From positions 1 through 64,000 of the forward strand of contig NZ_CYSR01000010.1 of the NCBI RefSeq assembly GCF_001458395.1: a DNA stretch of 64,000 bases, in the 5' to 3' direction. Below the pieces are notes generated by a model that saw only the letters and a list, made by a program, of their open reading frames with translations, did not search any database and was not told the DNA's origin. The position numbers and the translations under genes are program-made. The stretch comes from Leisingera aquaemixtae. GTDB lineage: Bacteria > Pseudomonadota > Alphaproteobacteria > Rhodobacterales > Rhodobacteraceae. Positions 17,604 through 26,387 of the stretch are shown here, in pieces (positions within the stretch are counted from its first letter, which is position 1; every line of letters begins with the position of its first letter).

Positions 17604-18454
17604 GCAGTTTGCATCGCTGCATCCGCATCGGTGCAGGCGGCACGGCGCTTTCGCGCGATCAGGCCGGCTATGCGCAGCATCGCCATGCCGCGCATGATCA
17701 TCGAGGCGGGCACCAGCGCCCAGGCGCTGATCACCCAGATCAGCATATGCGGTGCTGCCAGCATTCCGGGGTCCACCAGACCCGAGGCGAGCTTGACCGC
17801 AGCGGGCAGGGCGAAGGGCAGCAGCACGCCGCCGACGATATTGATCCGCCCGTCGCGCTGCAGCCGCTGCACCACATCGCCGCCGGTGGTGGGGTCGAAC
17901 AGGGGCAGATTGACCCAGACATTGAAGGCGCCGTTGCCCACCGGCCAGTTCCCGATCCGGATCACCAGCGCAAAGACGGCAATCGCCAGGCCGGCAATCA
18001 AACACGCCAGCCCGGCGGCATCGCGCACCATCAGCACCGTGGCCTCGGGCACCTGCGGCGGCATCATCAGCACCGCCAGCTGCACCGGCGAGTAGGCAAA
18101 GTCCAGCTGGCTGCCTAGCCAGCCGCCCAGCCGCTGCACCAGCGCTGTCAGCCCGGTCGGGGCCAGCGGATGTGCTGCCAGCAAGCTCAGCGCGCCGACG
18201 GTGACGGCAGCAGCGGCAAAGCGCATCCGGTTGATCGGCGGCGCATTTCGGAACTCCACGAAGCTGGGGAAGTGGGAGACGTACTCGCTGAAGGCCAGGG
18301 CCGAACCCAGCAAGGCAATGAACAGGATGATCTCAGGCGACTCGGTCGCGGCCGCCGGCAGAATCAGCGTCGGCATCGCGAACAGCATGGCCACCAGTAT
18401 GCCGCGGAACGCCGCGCCTGTGATGCGTGCAAACACGTCTTCGTTTCCCTTCAA
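17600..18454 (-). CDS. Conserved-type membrane protein of unknown function
   Basis: 284 aa at most, with about six hydrophobic segments. The ATG at 18454 (MKGNEDV) has no clear ribosome site. A GTG seven codons in, giving VFARITGAAFRGILVAM, has AAGGGAAACG before it and may be the true start. C-terminus is polar and basic. It shares an ATGA junction with the exonuclease-family gene. No domain recognised; a membrane partner for the exported nuclease is a guess from linkage. Confidence 0.6.
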   Translation of the reverse strand: MKGNEDVFARITGAAFRGILVAMLFAMPTLILPAAATESPEIILFIALLGSALAFSEYVSHFPSFVEFRNAPPINRMRFAAAAVTVGALSLLAAHPLAPTGLTALVQRLGGWLGSQLDFAYSPVQLAVLMMPPQVPEATVLMVRDAAGLACLIAGLAIAVFALVIRIGNWPVGNGAFNVWVNLPLFDPTTGGDVVQRLQRDGRINIVGGVLLPFALPAAVKLASGLVDPGMLAAPHMLIWVISAWALVPASMIMRGMAMLRIAGLIARKRRAACTDADAAMQTA

Positions 18455-18799
18455 ACCGGCGCGGGCGTTTTCGCCTCTGGGTCCGGATTTGAAGCCCCCC
18501 GGTAGGGTCCGGGGTGCTCTGCCTCATTTTTGCCCTGATGGTGCCGGTTGGCGGTATTCCGCTCAAGGCCCGGCAGTGCGGCAGGGGGTACTTTGACCGC
18601 GGGACTGGTGCGGGATTGCATCAGCGCTTTGGGGCAGAGAACTTGAGCCCTCGGGTCGGCTACCAGATGCTGTAGTTTCAGGGTCTTCCGGCACAAGAGT
18701 GACGCGGCTGCTGACATGCCGTGCGATTCTGTTGGCGCGGCAAACGAAAGAGCCGCCCGTGCGGGCGGCTCCATTGAGACTCAGGTGTTGCAGCGGGAA
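18455..18799. other. Intergenic region between leuD and the membrane-protein gene
   Basis: No convincing gene in 345 bp. It must hold the promoter of the membrane-protein/exonuclease pair and the leuD terminator. A minus-strand ORF across it (18451-18774) would read through that terminator and shows no family features. Confidence 0.5.
18743..18771 (-). terminator. Terminator of the leuCD transcript
   Basis: On the minus strand GAGCCGCCC and GGGCGGCTC form a 9-bp stem with a 4-nt loop, followed by TTTCGTTT. It lies 29 bp after the leuD stop. Confidence 0.8.
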
Positions 18800-19405
18800 T
18801 CAGACCCAGGGGCGCTCCTGTGCCGCCTTTGCCTCGAAGGTCTTGATCGAGTCGGCTTTTTCCAGGGTCAGGCCGATATCGTCCAGCCCGTTCAGCAGGC
18901 AGTGCTTCTTGAAGGGATCCACGTCGAATTTGATCACGTCGCCGTCGGAAGTGGTGATCTCCTGCGCTTCCAGGTCCACCGTCATGCGGGCGTTCTCGCC
19001 CTTCTCCGCGTCGGCCATCAGGATGTCGACCTGCTCCTGCGGCAGCACGATCGGCAGGATGCCGTTCTTGAAGCTGTTGTTGAAGAAGATGTCGGCGAAA
19101 GAGGTGGACACGATGCACTTGATGCCGAAATCGGCAATGGCCCAGGGCGCGTGCTCGCGCGAGGAGCCGCAGCCGAAGTTGTCGCCGGCGATCAGGATCT
19201 CGGCATTGCGGTACTGCGGCTTGTTCAGCACGAAATCCTCGATCTCGGTGCCGTCGCGGTTATAGCGCATCTCGTCGAACAGGTTCTTGCCGAAGCCGGT
19301 GCGCTGAATGGACTTCAGGAACACCTTGGGGATGATCATGTCGGTGTCGATGTTGACCAGCGGCATCGGTGCGGCAACGCCTTGGATCTTTGTGAACTTT
19401 TCCAT
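18800..19405 (-). CDS. leuD: 3-isopropylmalate dehydratase small subunit
   Basis: 201 aa. Family motifs include [14 protein letters not shown] and [15 protein letters not shown]. It forms a heterodimer with LeuC, isomerising 2- to 3-isopropylmalate. Starts 12 bp after leuC with AAGGAG overlapping the leuC stop codon, so it is coupled. Confidence 0.97.
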   Translation of the reverse strand: MEKFTKIQGVAAPMPLVNIDTDMIIPKVFLKSIQRTGFGKNLFDEMRYNRDGTEIEDFVLNKPQYRNAEILIAGDNFGCGSSREHAPWAIADFGIKCIVSTSFADIFFNNSFKNGILPIVLPQEQVDILMADAEKGENARMTVDLEAQEITTSDGDVIKFDVDPFKKHCLLNGLDDIGLTLEKADSIKTFEAKAAQERPWV

Positions 19406-19417
19406 GCTTCTGGCTCC

Positions 19418-20821
19418 TTACATCAGCTCGCGCACGTCGGTCAGCTTGCCGGTCAGGGCAGCGGCGGCAGCCATGGCAGGCGACACCAGGTGGGTGCGGC
19501 CCTTATAGCCCTGGCGGCCTTCGAAGTTCCGGTTGGAGGTTGCGGCGCAACGCTCGCCCGGCGCCAGCTGGTCGGGGTTCATTGCCAGGCACATGGAACA
19601 GCCCGCAAGCCGCCATTCGAAACCGGCGGCCTCGAAGATCTCGGCCAGGCCCTCTTCCTCGGCCTGGGCGCGCACCAGGCCGGAGCCGGGAACGATCATG
19701 GCGCGCAGGCCTTCCTTGATCTTCTTGCCCCTCACCACGTCGGCGACGGCGCGCAGATCTTCGATGCGGCCGTTGGTGCAGGAGCCGATGAACACGGTGT
19801 CGATCTCGATGTCGGTCAGCTTCTGGCCCGGGGTGAGGCCCATGTACTCGATCGAGCGGCGCGCCGCCTCGACCTTGCCGCCCGTGAAGTCCTCGGGGTG
19901 CGGCACCACACCGGTGATCGGCAGCACGTCCTCGGGCGAGGTGCCCCAGGTCACGACCGGCTGGATGTCTTCAGCCTTCAGGGTGATCACCTTGTCGAAA
20001 TGCGCGCCTTCGTCGGTGTACAGGGTCTTCCACCAGTTCAGCGCCGCTTCCCACTGGGCGCCTTTCGGGGCGTGCGGGCGGCCTTTGACATATTCAAAGG
20101 TGGTCTCGTCCGGCGCGATCAGGCCTGCTCGGGCGCCGCCTTCGATCGCCATGTTGCAGACGGTCATGCGGCCTTCCATCGACAGATCGCGGATCGCTTC
20201 GCCGCAGTATTCGATGACATAGCCGGTGCCGCCGGCGGTGCCGGTCTCACCGATCACCGCCAGGGTGATGTCCTTGGCGGTCACACCCGGCTTCAGCTTG
20301 CCGGTGATCTCCACCTTCATGTTCTTGGACTTCTTCTGGATCAGCGTCTGGGTGGCCAGCACATGCTCCACCTCGGAGGTGCCGATGCCATGCGCCAGCG
20401 CGCCAAAGGCGCCGTGGGTGGCGGTGTGGCTGTCGCCGCAGACAACGGTCATGCCGGGCAGGGTCCAGCCCTGTTCCGGGCCGACGATGTGCACAATGCC
20501 CTGGCGGACGTCATCCACCGGGTAGTAATGCACGCCGAATTCCTTGGCGTTCTTGTCGAGCGCCTCGACCTGGATGCGGCTTTCCTCGTTCTCGATGCCT
20601 TTGGCGCGGTCCAGCGTGGTCGGCACGTTGTGGTCCGGCACCGCGATGGTCTTTTCGGGCGCGTGCACCTTGCGTCCGGCCATGCGCAGGCCTTCGAACG
20701 CCTGCGGGCTGGTCACTTCGTGGACCAGGTGGCGGTCGATATAGAGCAGGCAGGTGCCGTCCTCTGCTTCATGCGCAACATGCGCATCCCAGATCTTGTC
20801 ATAGAGTGTCTTGGGGGACAT
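19418..20821 (-). CDS. leuC: 3-isopropylmalate dehydratase large subunit
   Basis: 467 aa from ATG 20821 ([14 protein letters not shown]), preceded by GGGAGAGG. The upstream extension of the frame is not family-like. 4Fe-4S cluster cysteines lie in GSCTNGR and [32 protein letters not shown] is the aconitase-family motif. Cytoplasmic, leucine pathway. A leucine-rich mini-ORF lies 53 bp upstream on the same strand. Confidence 0.97.
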   Translation of the reverse strand: MSPKTLYDKIWDAHVAHEAEDGTCLLYIDRHLVHEVTSPQAFEGLRMAGRKVHAPEKTIAVPDHNVPTTLDRAKGIENEESRIQVEALDKNAKEFGVHYYPVDDVRQGIVHIVGPEQGWTLPGMTVVCGDSHTATHGAFGALAHGIGTSEVEHVLATQTLIQKKSKNMKVEITGKLKPGVTAKDITLAVIGETGTAGGTGYVIEYCGEAIRDLSMEGRMTVCNMAIEGGARAGLIAPDETTFEYVKGRPHAPKGAQWEAALNWWKTLYTDEGAHFDKVITLKAEDIQPVVTWGTSPEDVLPITGVVPHPEDFTGGKVEAARRSIEYMGLTPGQKLTDIEIDTVFIGSCTNGRIEDLRAVADVVRGKKIKEGLRAMIVPGSGLVRAQAEEEGLAEIFEAAGFEWRLAGCSMCLAMNPDQLAPGERCAATSNRNFEGRQGYKGRTHLVSPAMAAAAALTGKLTDVRELM

Positions 20822-20874
20822 GGGTCCTCTCCCGTGATGTATTGGGTATGCTGGCTTAGGGCTGGGCAGGCGCC

Positions 20875-20988
20875 TTATAGGCGCGCCAGGACCGTGCGGG
20901 CGGCGCCAAAGAACCGCTCGCGCAGGCGGGCGCGGTCTTGCAGTTGGATCTTTTGGGCCAATACGAGGGTCATGGCTGTCAGATACAT
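20875..20988 (-). CDS. Leucine-rich mini-ORF upstream of leuC, possible leader peptide
   Basis: 37 aa from ATG 20988, with GGAG seven nt before the start: [18 protein letters not shown] followed by [19 protein letters not shown]. Seven of 37 residues are Leu, including TTG and CTA codons that are rare here; CTA is the last sense codon before TAA. The stop codon sits in the loop of GCGCC-TATAA-GGCGC. No trace of a known domain. Either a small functional protein or a leader that senses leucine supply for leuC. Confidence 0.45.
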   Translation of the reverse strand: MYLTAMTLVLAQKIQLQDRARLRERFFGAARTVLARL

Positions 20989-21162
20989 CCGCAAGCTCCG
21001 GCAATCAAGATTCGTTCTCTCAAGCCCGGCTTGCTCAAGGGGGCGGACCGGTGCCGCCCGGCTGCCGCCAGGGCCGGGCGCGGTTCTGTCCCAAGCTTGC
21101 GGCGTCTCTGCTTGATCGAAACCGGCAGGAACGGCAGACTGCAGAGAAAACAGGGGGGCTTG

Positions 21163-22539
21163 ATGGAGCCGGAGGAGCAGATCCAAACCAAGGACGCGCT
21201 GGCAGAAGGCGCCGCTGAAGCGATCGAACTTGGCCAGCAGCTGTGGGAGTTCGCCGCTGGCGGCGCCGAACTGCTGCTGCGGCCCTGGAACGCCTATCAG
21301 GTCGGGATCGGGCTGGCGCTTTTTATCCTGGCGACCGTGATCGCGCGGCCCATCAGTCAGGCGTTTCACAACTGGCTGCGCGGGCGCGAAGGCTGGCCGC
21401 GCTGGCGGATGCGCCTGGGGCTGGTGGTGCACAAGCGGATCCGCGGGCTGCTGTTCGTGGTGCTGATCTGGACGGTTGTGCTGATCATGCAGGAGACCAC
21501 ATGGCCCAGCCGCTCGCGCCTGCTGTTAGTGGCGGCCAACCTGTCTCTGGCCTGGCTGATCGTCTCCTTCGCCACCCGGCTGGTCGGCAATCCGCTGCTG
21601 CGCAATATGGTGAAATACGGCGCCTGGGTATGGATCACCCTGCGCATCCTGGGGGTCACACAGGAGGCCACGGCGCTGCTGGACAGCATTGCCATAGATT
21701 TCGGCGACCTCAGGATCTCGCTGTTTCTGGTGGTGCAGGCCATTGTTATCCTCGGTGTGATGCTGACTCTGGCGCGGGTGATTTCGCAGCTTGCGGCAAA
21801 CCGGATCCGCTCCAACTCCGAAATTTCCCCGTCGATGCAGGTGCTGGGGGCCAAGCTGGCCCAGATCCTGCTGTTCGGCGGCGCGTTTTTCATCGGTCTC
21901 AAGGCGATTGGCATCGACCTTACCGGTCTGGCGGTGCTGTCGGGCGCCATTGGTGTGGGCCTTGGTTTTGGCCTGCAGAAGGTGGTGTCGAATCTGGTGT
22001 CCGGCCTGATCATCCTGTTGGACAAGTCGATCAAGCCTGGCGATGTTATCTCGCTGGGCGACACCTTTGGCTGGATCAACGCGCTGGGCGCCCGTTACGT
22101 CTCTGTCGTGACCCGCGACGGGCGCGAATACCTGATCCCGAACGAGGATCTGATCACCACGCAGGTGGTGAACTGGTCGCATTCGGACAGGTTCGTCCGC
22201 TTGGACCTGACCTTCGGGACCGCCTATGGCGATGATCCGCACAAGGTCCGCAAAATCGCGATCGAGGCGGCCTCCAGCGTGAACCGGGTGCTGCAGTACG
22301 GCAGCAAGAAACCGGTCTGCCACATTACCGGGTTCGGCGACAGCAGCGTTGATTACGTGCTGCGGTTCTGGATCGACGACCCCACCGGCGGGCTGACCAA
22401 TATTCGCGGCAACGTCTTTCTGGCGCTGTGGGATGCGTTTCAGGCCCAGGGCATCTCAATCCCCTTCCCGCAGCGCGAAGTGCGGATGCTGAATGACCCG
22501 CTGCCGGTCAGGGTTGCACCTGACGGAAATGAGGAGTAA
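21163..22539 (+). CDS. MscS-family mechanosensitive channel
   Basis: 458 aa from ATG 21163 (CAGGGGGG upstream; the longer frame from 20938 is not supported). Several N-terminal helices are followed by the pore helix and MscS core (GAIGVGLGFGLQKVVSNLVSGLIILLDKSIKPGD), then the beta domain (VSVVTRDGREYLIPNEDLIT). The inner-membrane tension-gated channel protects against hypo-osmotic shock. Divergent from leuC; no clear operon partner. Confidence 0.92.
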   Translation: MEPEEQIQTKDALAEGAAEAIELGQQLWEFAAGGAELLLRPWNAYQVGIGLALFILATVIARPISQAFHNWLRGREGWPRWRMRLGLVVHKRIRGLLFVVLIWTVVLIMQETTWPSRSRLLLVAANLSLAWLIVSFATRLVGNPLLRNMVKYGAWVWITLRILGVTQEATALLDSIAIDFGDLRISLFLVVQAIVILGVMLTLARVISQLAANRIRSNSEISPSMQVLGAKLAQILLFGGAFFIGLKAIGIDLTGLAVLSGAIGVGLGFGLQKVVSNLVSGLIILLDKSIKPGDVISLGDTFGWINALGARYVSVVTRDGREYLIPNEDLITTQVVNWSHSDRFVRLDLTFGTAYGDDPHKVRKIAIEAASSVNRVLQYGSKKPVCHITGFGDSSVDYVLRFWIDDPTGGLTNIRGNVFLALWDAFQAQGISIPFPQREVRMLNDPLPVRVAPDGNEE

Positions 22540-22649
22540 AGCCCATGGCTTGCATCGCCGGGCCGGGTTTCATTGAAAATTTACCCACTGGTTGCTACAT
22601 TATTAACAGGCCCGGCGCCGGGGCTTCGCGGCGCGTTGCAAGGAGGACT

Positions 22650-22706
22650 ATGTCCTGTCACCCGTACCTCATGCGGCGGATGCCGCTGTTAATGGGGCAG
22701 CCGTGA
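22650..22706 (+). CDS. Short upstream ORF coupled to rsfS
   Basis: 18 codons from ATG 22650, placed 3 nt after a perfect AGGAGG (22641-22646): MSCHPYLMRRMPLLMGQP, with TGA at 22704-22706 overlapping the rsfS ATG as TGATG. In the rsfS frame there is also a CTG at 22655 with the same AGGAGG 8 nt upstream. That would extend RsfS by 17 residues instead. One of the two explains the strong ribosome site; sequence alone cannot decide. Confidence 0.35.
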   Translation: MSCHPYLMRRMPLLMGQP

Positions 22707-23086
22707 TGGCCGCCCAGTCCCAGCCCACCAGCGAACAGCTGCTGGAGCGGATTCTCTCCTCACTCAGCGATGACAAAGCCGAAGATGTTGTGCAGATCGA
22801 CCTGCGCGGCAAAACCTCGATTGGCGACTATATGGTGCTGGCTTCCGGCCGCTCCACCCGCCAGGTCGCAGCGATGTCGGAAAAACTGATGGACCGGCTC
22901 AAACAGGAGTTCCGGATCAACTGCAAGGTCGAAGGCAAAGATACAGGCGACTGGGTGCTGATCGACACAGGCGATGTGATTGTCCATCTCTTCCGCCCGG
23001 AAGTGCGCGAGTTCTACCAGCTCGAAAAGATGTGGATGCCCGCAGGTGCCGCGCCGGCGCCGGCAGCCCCGGCGGCCGAGGACTGA
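22706..23086 (+). CDS. rsfS: Ribosomal silencing factor RsfS
   Basis: 126 aa from ATG 22706; core DDKAEDVVQIDLRGKTSIGDYMVLASGRSTRQVAAMSEKL and DTGDVIVHLFRPEVREFYQLEKMW match the Iojap/RsfS family. C-terminal Ala/Pro tail. It binds ribosomal protein uL14 and blocks subunit joining in starvation. Paired with rlmH downstream, a common bacterial arrangement. The start is uncertain (GTG 22703, ATG 22706, or CTG 22655). Confidence 0.93.
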   Translation: MAAQSQPTSEQLLERILSSLSDDKAEDVVQIDLRGKTSIGDYMVLASGRSTRQVAAMSEKLMDRLKQEFRINCKVEGKDTGDWVLIDTGDVIVHLFRPEVREFYQLEKMWMPAGAAPAPAAPAAED

Positions 23087-23133
23087 TACCAGGCTGAACA
23101 AAGGCAGGCCAGCGCAGGGTGCGGGCCCGATGG

Positions 23134-23200
23134 CTTCAGGCCGGTTAACTTCAGGCCCGGTAACTTCAGGCCCAGTAACTTCAGGCCCAGTAACTTCAGG
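23134..23200 (+). repeat. 15-bp tandem repeat, 4.5 copies, abutting the rlmH start
   Basis: Units beginning at 23134, 23149, 23164 and 23179, plus a partial at 23194. The unit is CTTCAGGCCCAGTAA; the last two full units are identical and the first two differ at one to three bases. It ends 6 bp before the rlmH ATG and so occupies its ribosome-binding region. Confidence 0.95.
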
Positions 23201-23206
23201 ACTGTC

Positions 23207-23677
23207 ATGCGTCTGCATATCTGTGCGGCCGGACGTTTGCGGTCCGGCCCGGAAAAATCCCTCATCGACGACTATCTGGCCCGGTTTGACCGGACCGGCC
23301 GCGCGCTGGGCCTGGGGCCTGCGCGGGTGGTGGAGATTGAGGACAAGAAGAACGCAGGCATGGCGGCAGAGGCCGCGCTGCTGCGCAAGGCGCTGCCCAA
23401 GGGCGCGGTAATCTGCACCCTGGACGAGCGCGGCAAGCTTCTGTCCTCGCCGGATTTTGCGGACAAGCTGGCCGGGTGGCGCGACAGCGGCCGCCAGGAT
23501 CTGGCGCTGATCATCGGCGGCGCGGACGGGATTGATCCCAGCCTGCGGGCAGAAGCCGATTTCTCGATCTCCTTCGGCAAGATGGTCTGGCCCCACATGC
23601 TCGTGCGGGTGATGCTGGCGGAGCAGATCTACCGCGCCGCGACCATTCTTGCGGGCAGCCCCTATCACAGGGTGTGA
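23207..23677 (+). CDS. rlmH: 23S rRNA pseudouridine-1915 N3-methyltransferase
   Basis: 156 aa, full length for this SPOUT methyltransferase. The SAM knot reads LALIIGGADGI and SISFGKMVWPHMLVRVMLAEQIYRA, ending SPYHRV. It methylates helix 69 of 23S rRNA. The only Shine-Dalgarno-like sequence is the AGG at the end of the tandem repeat, so translation may depend on the repeat or on coupling from upstream. Confidence 0.95.
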   Translation: MRLHICAAGRLRSGPEKSLIDDYLARFDRTGRALGLGPARVVEIEDKKNAGMAAEAALLRKALPKGAVICTLDERGKLLSSPDFADKLAGWRDSGRQDLALIIGGADGIDPSLRAEADFSISFGKMVWPHMLVRVMLAEQIYRAATILAGSPYHRV

Positions 23678-23705
23678 CTGCGCCTTTGGGCGCATGCCTG
23701 CGGCG

Positions 23706-23729
23706 CGAGTATTTCTTAGAAAGATGAAG
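23706..23729 (+). repeat. Dispersed intergenic element, copy 1
   Basis: GAGTATTT, then CTTA, then GAAAGATGAAG. One of five copies in the window (others at 26388, 40149, 53394, 59025). Lies 30 bp after the rlmH stop. Confidence 0.75.
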
Positions 23730-24086
23730 TCAGGGCAGGGTGAGGACGTATGTGTCCTTGCCCCAGCCGTCCACCAGGCAGCGGGCCTGGATCTGCACTT
23801 GGGCTGTGCCCTCCGGGATCTGAACGCCGCTGAGCGAGCGGGTAAAGGGTTGCTCTTGCTCATGCGGATGCGCCAGCACGCGCAGGCCCAGTTCGGTCCC
23901 GTCCATGCCGAGCACCAGCCAGCCGTCGGCGTAATGCTCCCATCCGGTGTCCGGGTGCGACAGCGTCACGCTGAAGGTCCAGCCGCCGCCGGATTGGCGG
24001 GCCGTGGCGCCTTCAATAACCGGTTCACCGGCGCGGGCGGGCAGGGCAGCAGCGCAGACCGCGCCGGTCAGCAGCAGGATTTTCAT
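23730..24086 (-). CDS. Small exported protein of unknown function
   Basis: 118 aa. Signal peptide MKILLLTGAVCAAALPARA, then a compact beta-rich domain (GWTFSVTLSHPDTGWEHYADGWLVL) with one Cys near the C-terminus. No family recognised with certainty. 27 bp downstream of the DUF599-like gene on the same strand, so probably cotranscribed and periplasmic. Confidence 0.7.
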   Translation of the reverse strand: MKILLLTGAVCAAALPARAGEPVIEGATARQSGGGWTFSVTLSHPDTGWEHYADGWLVLGMDGTELGLRVLAHPHEQEQPFTRSLSGVQIPEGTAQVQIQARCLVDGWGKDTYVLTLP

Positions 24087-24113
24087 CCCCGCATCATAGC
24101 GGCGGCTGCGCGG

Positions 24114-24836
24114 TCACGAAACCGTGTCCCCGTCGCTCTCTGGCGGGATGCGCATCAGGATCGTGCGCGAATGCGAGGCAAACTCGCGCCGGTAGAGGAC
24201 GGCAAACGTGATCGCCGCCGCACCGGCCAGCGGCAGCGCGCCCGCCAGCCAGGCCACCGCGGCGAGGGCGAAATAGGTTGCCCGCATCCCGCGGTTGAAG
24301 CTGCGCGCGGCGGTGATGCTGATCTCGGCGGCCTGCGCAGCGCGCGGATAGGCCAGCGGGTCTGCACGGTCGTTCGGCACCGCTGCCATCAGCACCGCGC
24401 AATAGCCGAACAGCCGGTGGGACCAGACAAATTTCAGAAACGCATTGGACAGAAACAGCAGCACCACCAGGATCTTCACCTCCCAGACGAAGGCCGGGGC
24501 GCTGTCCTGGATCAGGTCTTCGGCAACGCCCGCCAGCTGTTCGGTATTGCCGATCAGCGCCAGCCCGCCGCCGATGGCGATCATCGCGGCAGAGGCGAAA
24601 AAGGCGGTGGCCTGGCGCAGGTTGCCTGCCAGCTGGGAGTCAAAGATCCGCGGGTCGCGCTCCACCATCCGTTTCATCCAGTCGCGCCGGAAATCCGCCA
24701 TCAGCCAGGAAACCGATGGCCGCCCCGCAGGCGGGTTTTCGATCCGCCAGCCGATCCACAGCCAGCTGGCAATCAGCAGGGTGACGGCGGCAAGGTCGAA
24801 CAGAGAAAACTGCGCAAGGCGGGTGGTCCAGATCAT
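24114..24836 (-). CDS. DUF599-type membrane protein
   Basis: 240 aa with four hydrophobic helices, starting FSLFDLAAVTLLIASWLW. The conserved feature is a long loop with RRDWMKRMVERDPRIFDSQL and a later RSFNRGMRATYFALA. The layout agrees with the DUF599 family common in Rhodobacterales (from memory, not searched). Function unknown; inner membrane. Confidence 0.75.
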   Translation of the reverse strand: MIWTTRLAQFSLFDLAAVTLLIASWLWIGWRIENPPAGRPSVSWLMADFRRDWMKRMVERDPRIFDSQLAGNLRQATAFFASAAMIAIGGGLALIGNTEQLAGVAEDLIQDSAPAFVWEVKILVVLLFLSNAFLKFVWSHRLFGYCAVLMAAVPNDRADPLAYPRAAQAAEISITAARSFNRGMRATYFALAAVAWLAGALPLAGAAAITFAVLYRREFASHSRTILMRIPPESDGDTVS

Positions 24837-24882
24837 GGCCCGACCCTAGCGCGGCAATCCGCCCCTTGCCAGATGCGATAAA

Positions 24883-24903
24883 TTGGTAATATTATTTTAC
24901 CAA
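24883..24903. promoter_or_regulatory. Inverted repeat upstream of glcD, candidate operator
   Basis: TTGGTAA and TTACCAA, perfect 7-bp arms around a 7-bp A/T spacer, ending 13 bp before the glcD ATG at 24917. The half-site TTGGT/ACCAA resembles FadR-subfamily GntR operators, fitting GlcC-like control of glycolate genes, though spacing is wider than usual. Confidence 0.6.
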
Positions 24904-24916
24904 AGAGGAGAGCCCA

Positions 24917-26362
24917 ATGGAGATGCCATCCCCGAACCCCGCCATTCTGGCCCGCAAGGCGCGGCTTGCCGCGCGGCTGCTGACTGTGCTGCCCGCCGAT
25001 GCGGTGATCCAGGACGAGGCGGAGACCCGCGCCTATGAGTGCGATGCGCTAACCGCCTACAAATGCCCGCCGCTGCTGGCGGTGCTGCCGCGTTCGACGC
25101 AGGAGGTCTCGGATGTTCTGCGCATCTGCCACGAGGAAGGCGTGCCGGTGGTGCCGCGCGGGGCGGGCACGTCGCTGGCGGGCGGGGCGCTGCCGACCGC
25201 GGATTGCGTGATCCTGGGCGTGGCGCGGATGAATGAAGTTCTGGAGACTGACTATGAGAACCGCATCATCCGGGTGCAGACCGGGCGCACCAACCTGAGC
25301 GTTTCCGGCGCGGTGGAGGAGGAGGCGTTTTTTTACGCGCCCGATCCGTCCTCGCAGCTGGCCTGCGCCATTGCCGGCAATATCGCCATGAACTCCGGCG
25401 GCGCGCATTGCCTGAAATACGGGGTGACCACGAACAACCTGCTGGGTGTGACCATGGTGATGATGGACGGCACCGTGGTGGAGATCGGCGGGGCCCATTT
25501 GGATGCCGGGGGGCTGGACCTTCTGGGGGTGATCTGCGGCAGCGAGGGTCAGCTGGGGGTGGTGACCGAAGCCACCCTGCGGATCCTGCGCAAGCCGGAG
25601 GGCGCGCGGCCTGTGCTGATCGGGTATGACAGCAACGAGGTCGCGGGCGCCTGCGTGTCGGACATCATCAAGGCGGGCGTGCTGCCGGTGGCCATCGAAT
25701 TCATGGACCGTCCCTGCATCGAGGCCTGCGAGGCCTTTGCGAAAGCAGGCTATCCGATGTGCGAAGCGCTGCTGATCATCGAGGTGGAGGGCAGCCCGGA
25801 GGAGATTGACCACCAGCTTGGATTGATCACGGAGATTGCCCGCTCCCACAACCCGGTGGAACTGCGCGAGGCCGGCGATGCGGACGAGGCCGCCCGGATC
25901 TGGCTGGGCCGCAAATCCGCCTTTGGCGCCATGGGGCAGATCAACGATTACATGTGCCTGGATGGAACCATCCCGGTGTCCTCGCTGCCCTTCGTGCTGC
26001 GCCGGATCGGCGAGATGAGCAAGGAATTTGGTCTGGACGTGGCCAATGTGTTTCATGCAGGTGACGGCAACATGCACCCGCTGATCCTGTTCGATGCCAA
26101 CAAACCGGGCGACCTGGAGACCTGCGAGGCGTTTGGCGCCGAGATCCTGAAGCTGTGCGTCGAGGCAGGCGGCTGCCTGACCGGCGAGCACGGGGTCGGG
26201 ATCGAGAAGCGGGATCTGATGCTGCATCAGTATGATGAGGCGGATCTGGAGGCGCAGCTGAAGGTCAAGGATGTGTTTGACCCCAAGTGGCTGCTGAACC
26301 CGGCCAAGGTATTCCCGCTTACGGTGACAGAGGGCCGGCGGGCGGCCCTGGCAGCTGAATGA
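24917..26362 (+). CDS. glcD: Glycolate oxidase subunit GlcD (FAD-linked)
   Basis: 481 aa; AGAGGAG ribosome site. FAD-binding PCMH domain with VPRGAGTSLAGGALP, CAIAGNIAMNSGGAHCLKYG and GSEGQLGVVTEATLRI. The C-terminal oxidase domain has HAGDGNMHPLILFD and GGCLTGEHGVGIEKRDLM. It oxidises glycolate to glyoxylate in a GlcDEF complex at the membrane. Followed by glcE and glcF on the same strand. In marine bacteria this complex uses phytoplankton glycolate. Confidence 0.95.
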   Translation: MEMPSPNPAILARKARLAARLLTVLPADAVIQDEAETRAYECDALTAYKCPPLLAVLPRSTQEVSDVLRICHEEGVPVVPRGAGTSLAGGALPTADCVILGVARMNEVLETDYENRIIRVQTGRTNLSVSGAVEEEAFFYAPDPSSQLACAIAGNIAMNSGGAHCLKYGVTTNNLLGVTMVMMDGTVVEIGGAHLDAGGLDLLGVICGSEGQLGVVTEATLRILRKPEGARPVLIGYDSNEVAGACVSDIIKAGVLPVAIEFMDRPCIEACEAFAKAGYPMCEALLIIEVEGSPEEIDHQLGLITEIARSHNPVELREAGDADEAARIWLGRKSAFGAMGQINDYMCLDGTIPVSSLPFVLRRIGEMSKEFGLDVANVFHAGDGNMHPLILFDANKPGDLETCEAFGAEILKLCVEAGGCLTGEHGVGIEKRDLMLHQYDEADLEAQLKVKDVFDPKWLLNPAKVFPLTVTEGRRAALAAE

Positions 26363-26387
26363 TTGGGGGCTCGCCCCCAAACCCCCA

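Noticed and set aside
18451-18774. 107-aa minus-strand ORF between leuD and the membrane-protein gene
   Set aside because: Overlaps the leuCD terminator, no ribosome site, no family features.
18716-21115. 799-aa plus-strand ORF opposite leuD and leuC
   Set aside because: Antisense shadow; spans the leuCD terminator and the leuC promoter.
23134-23200. CRISPR-like array
   Set aside because: Units are 15 bp and directly adjoining with no spacers; it is a simple tandem repeat.
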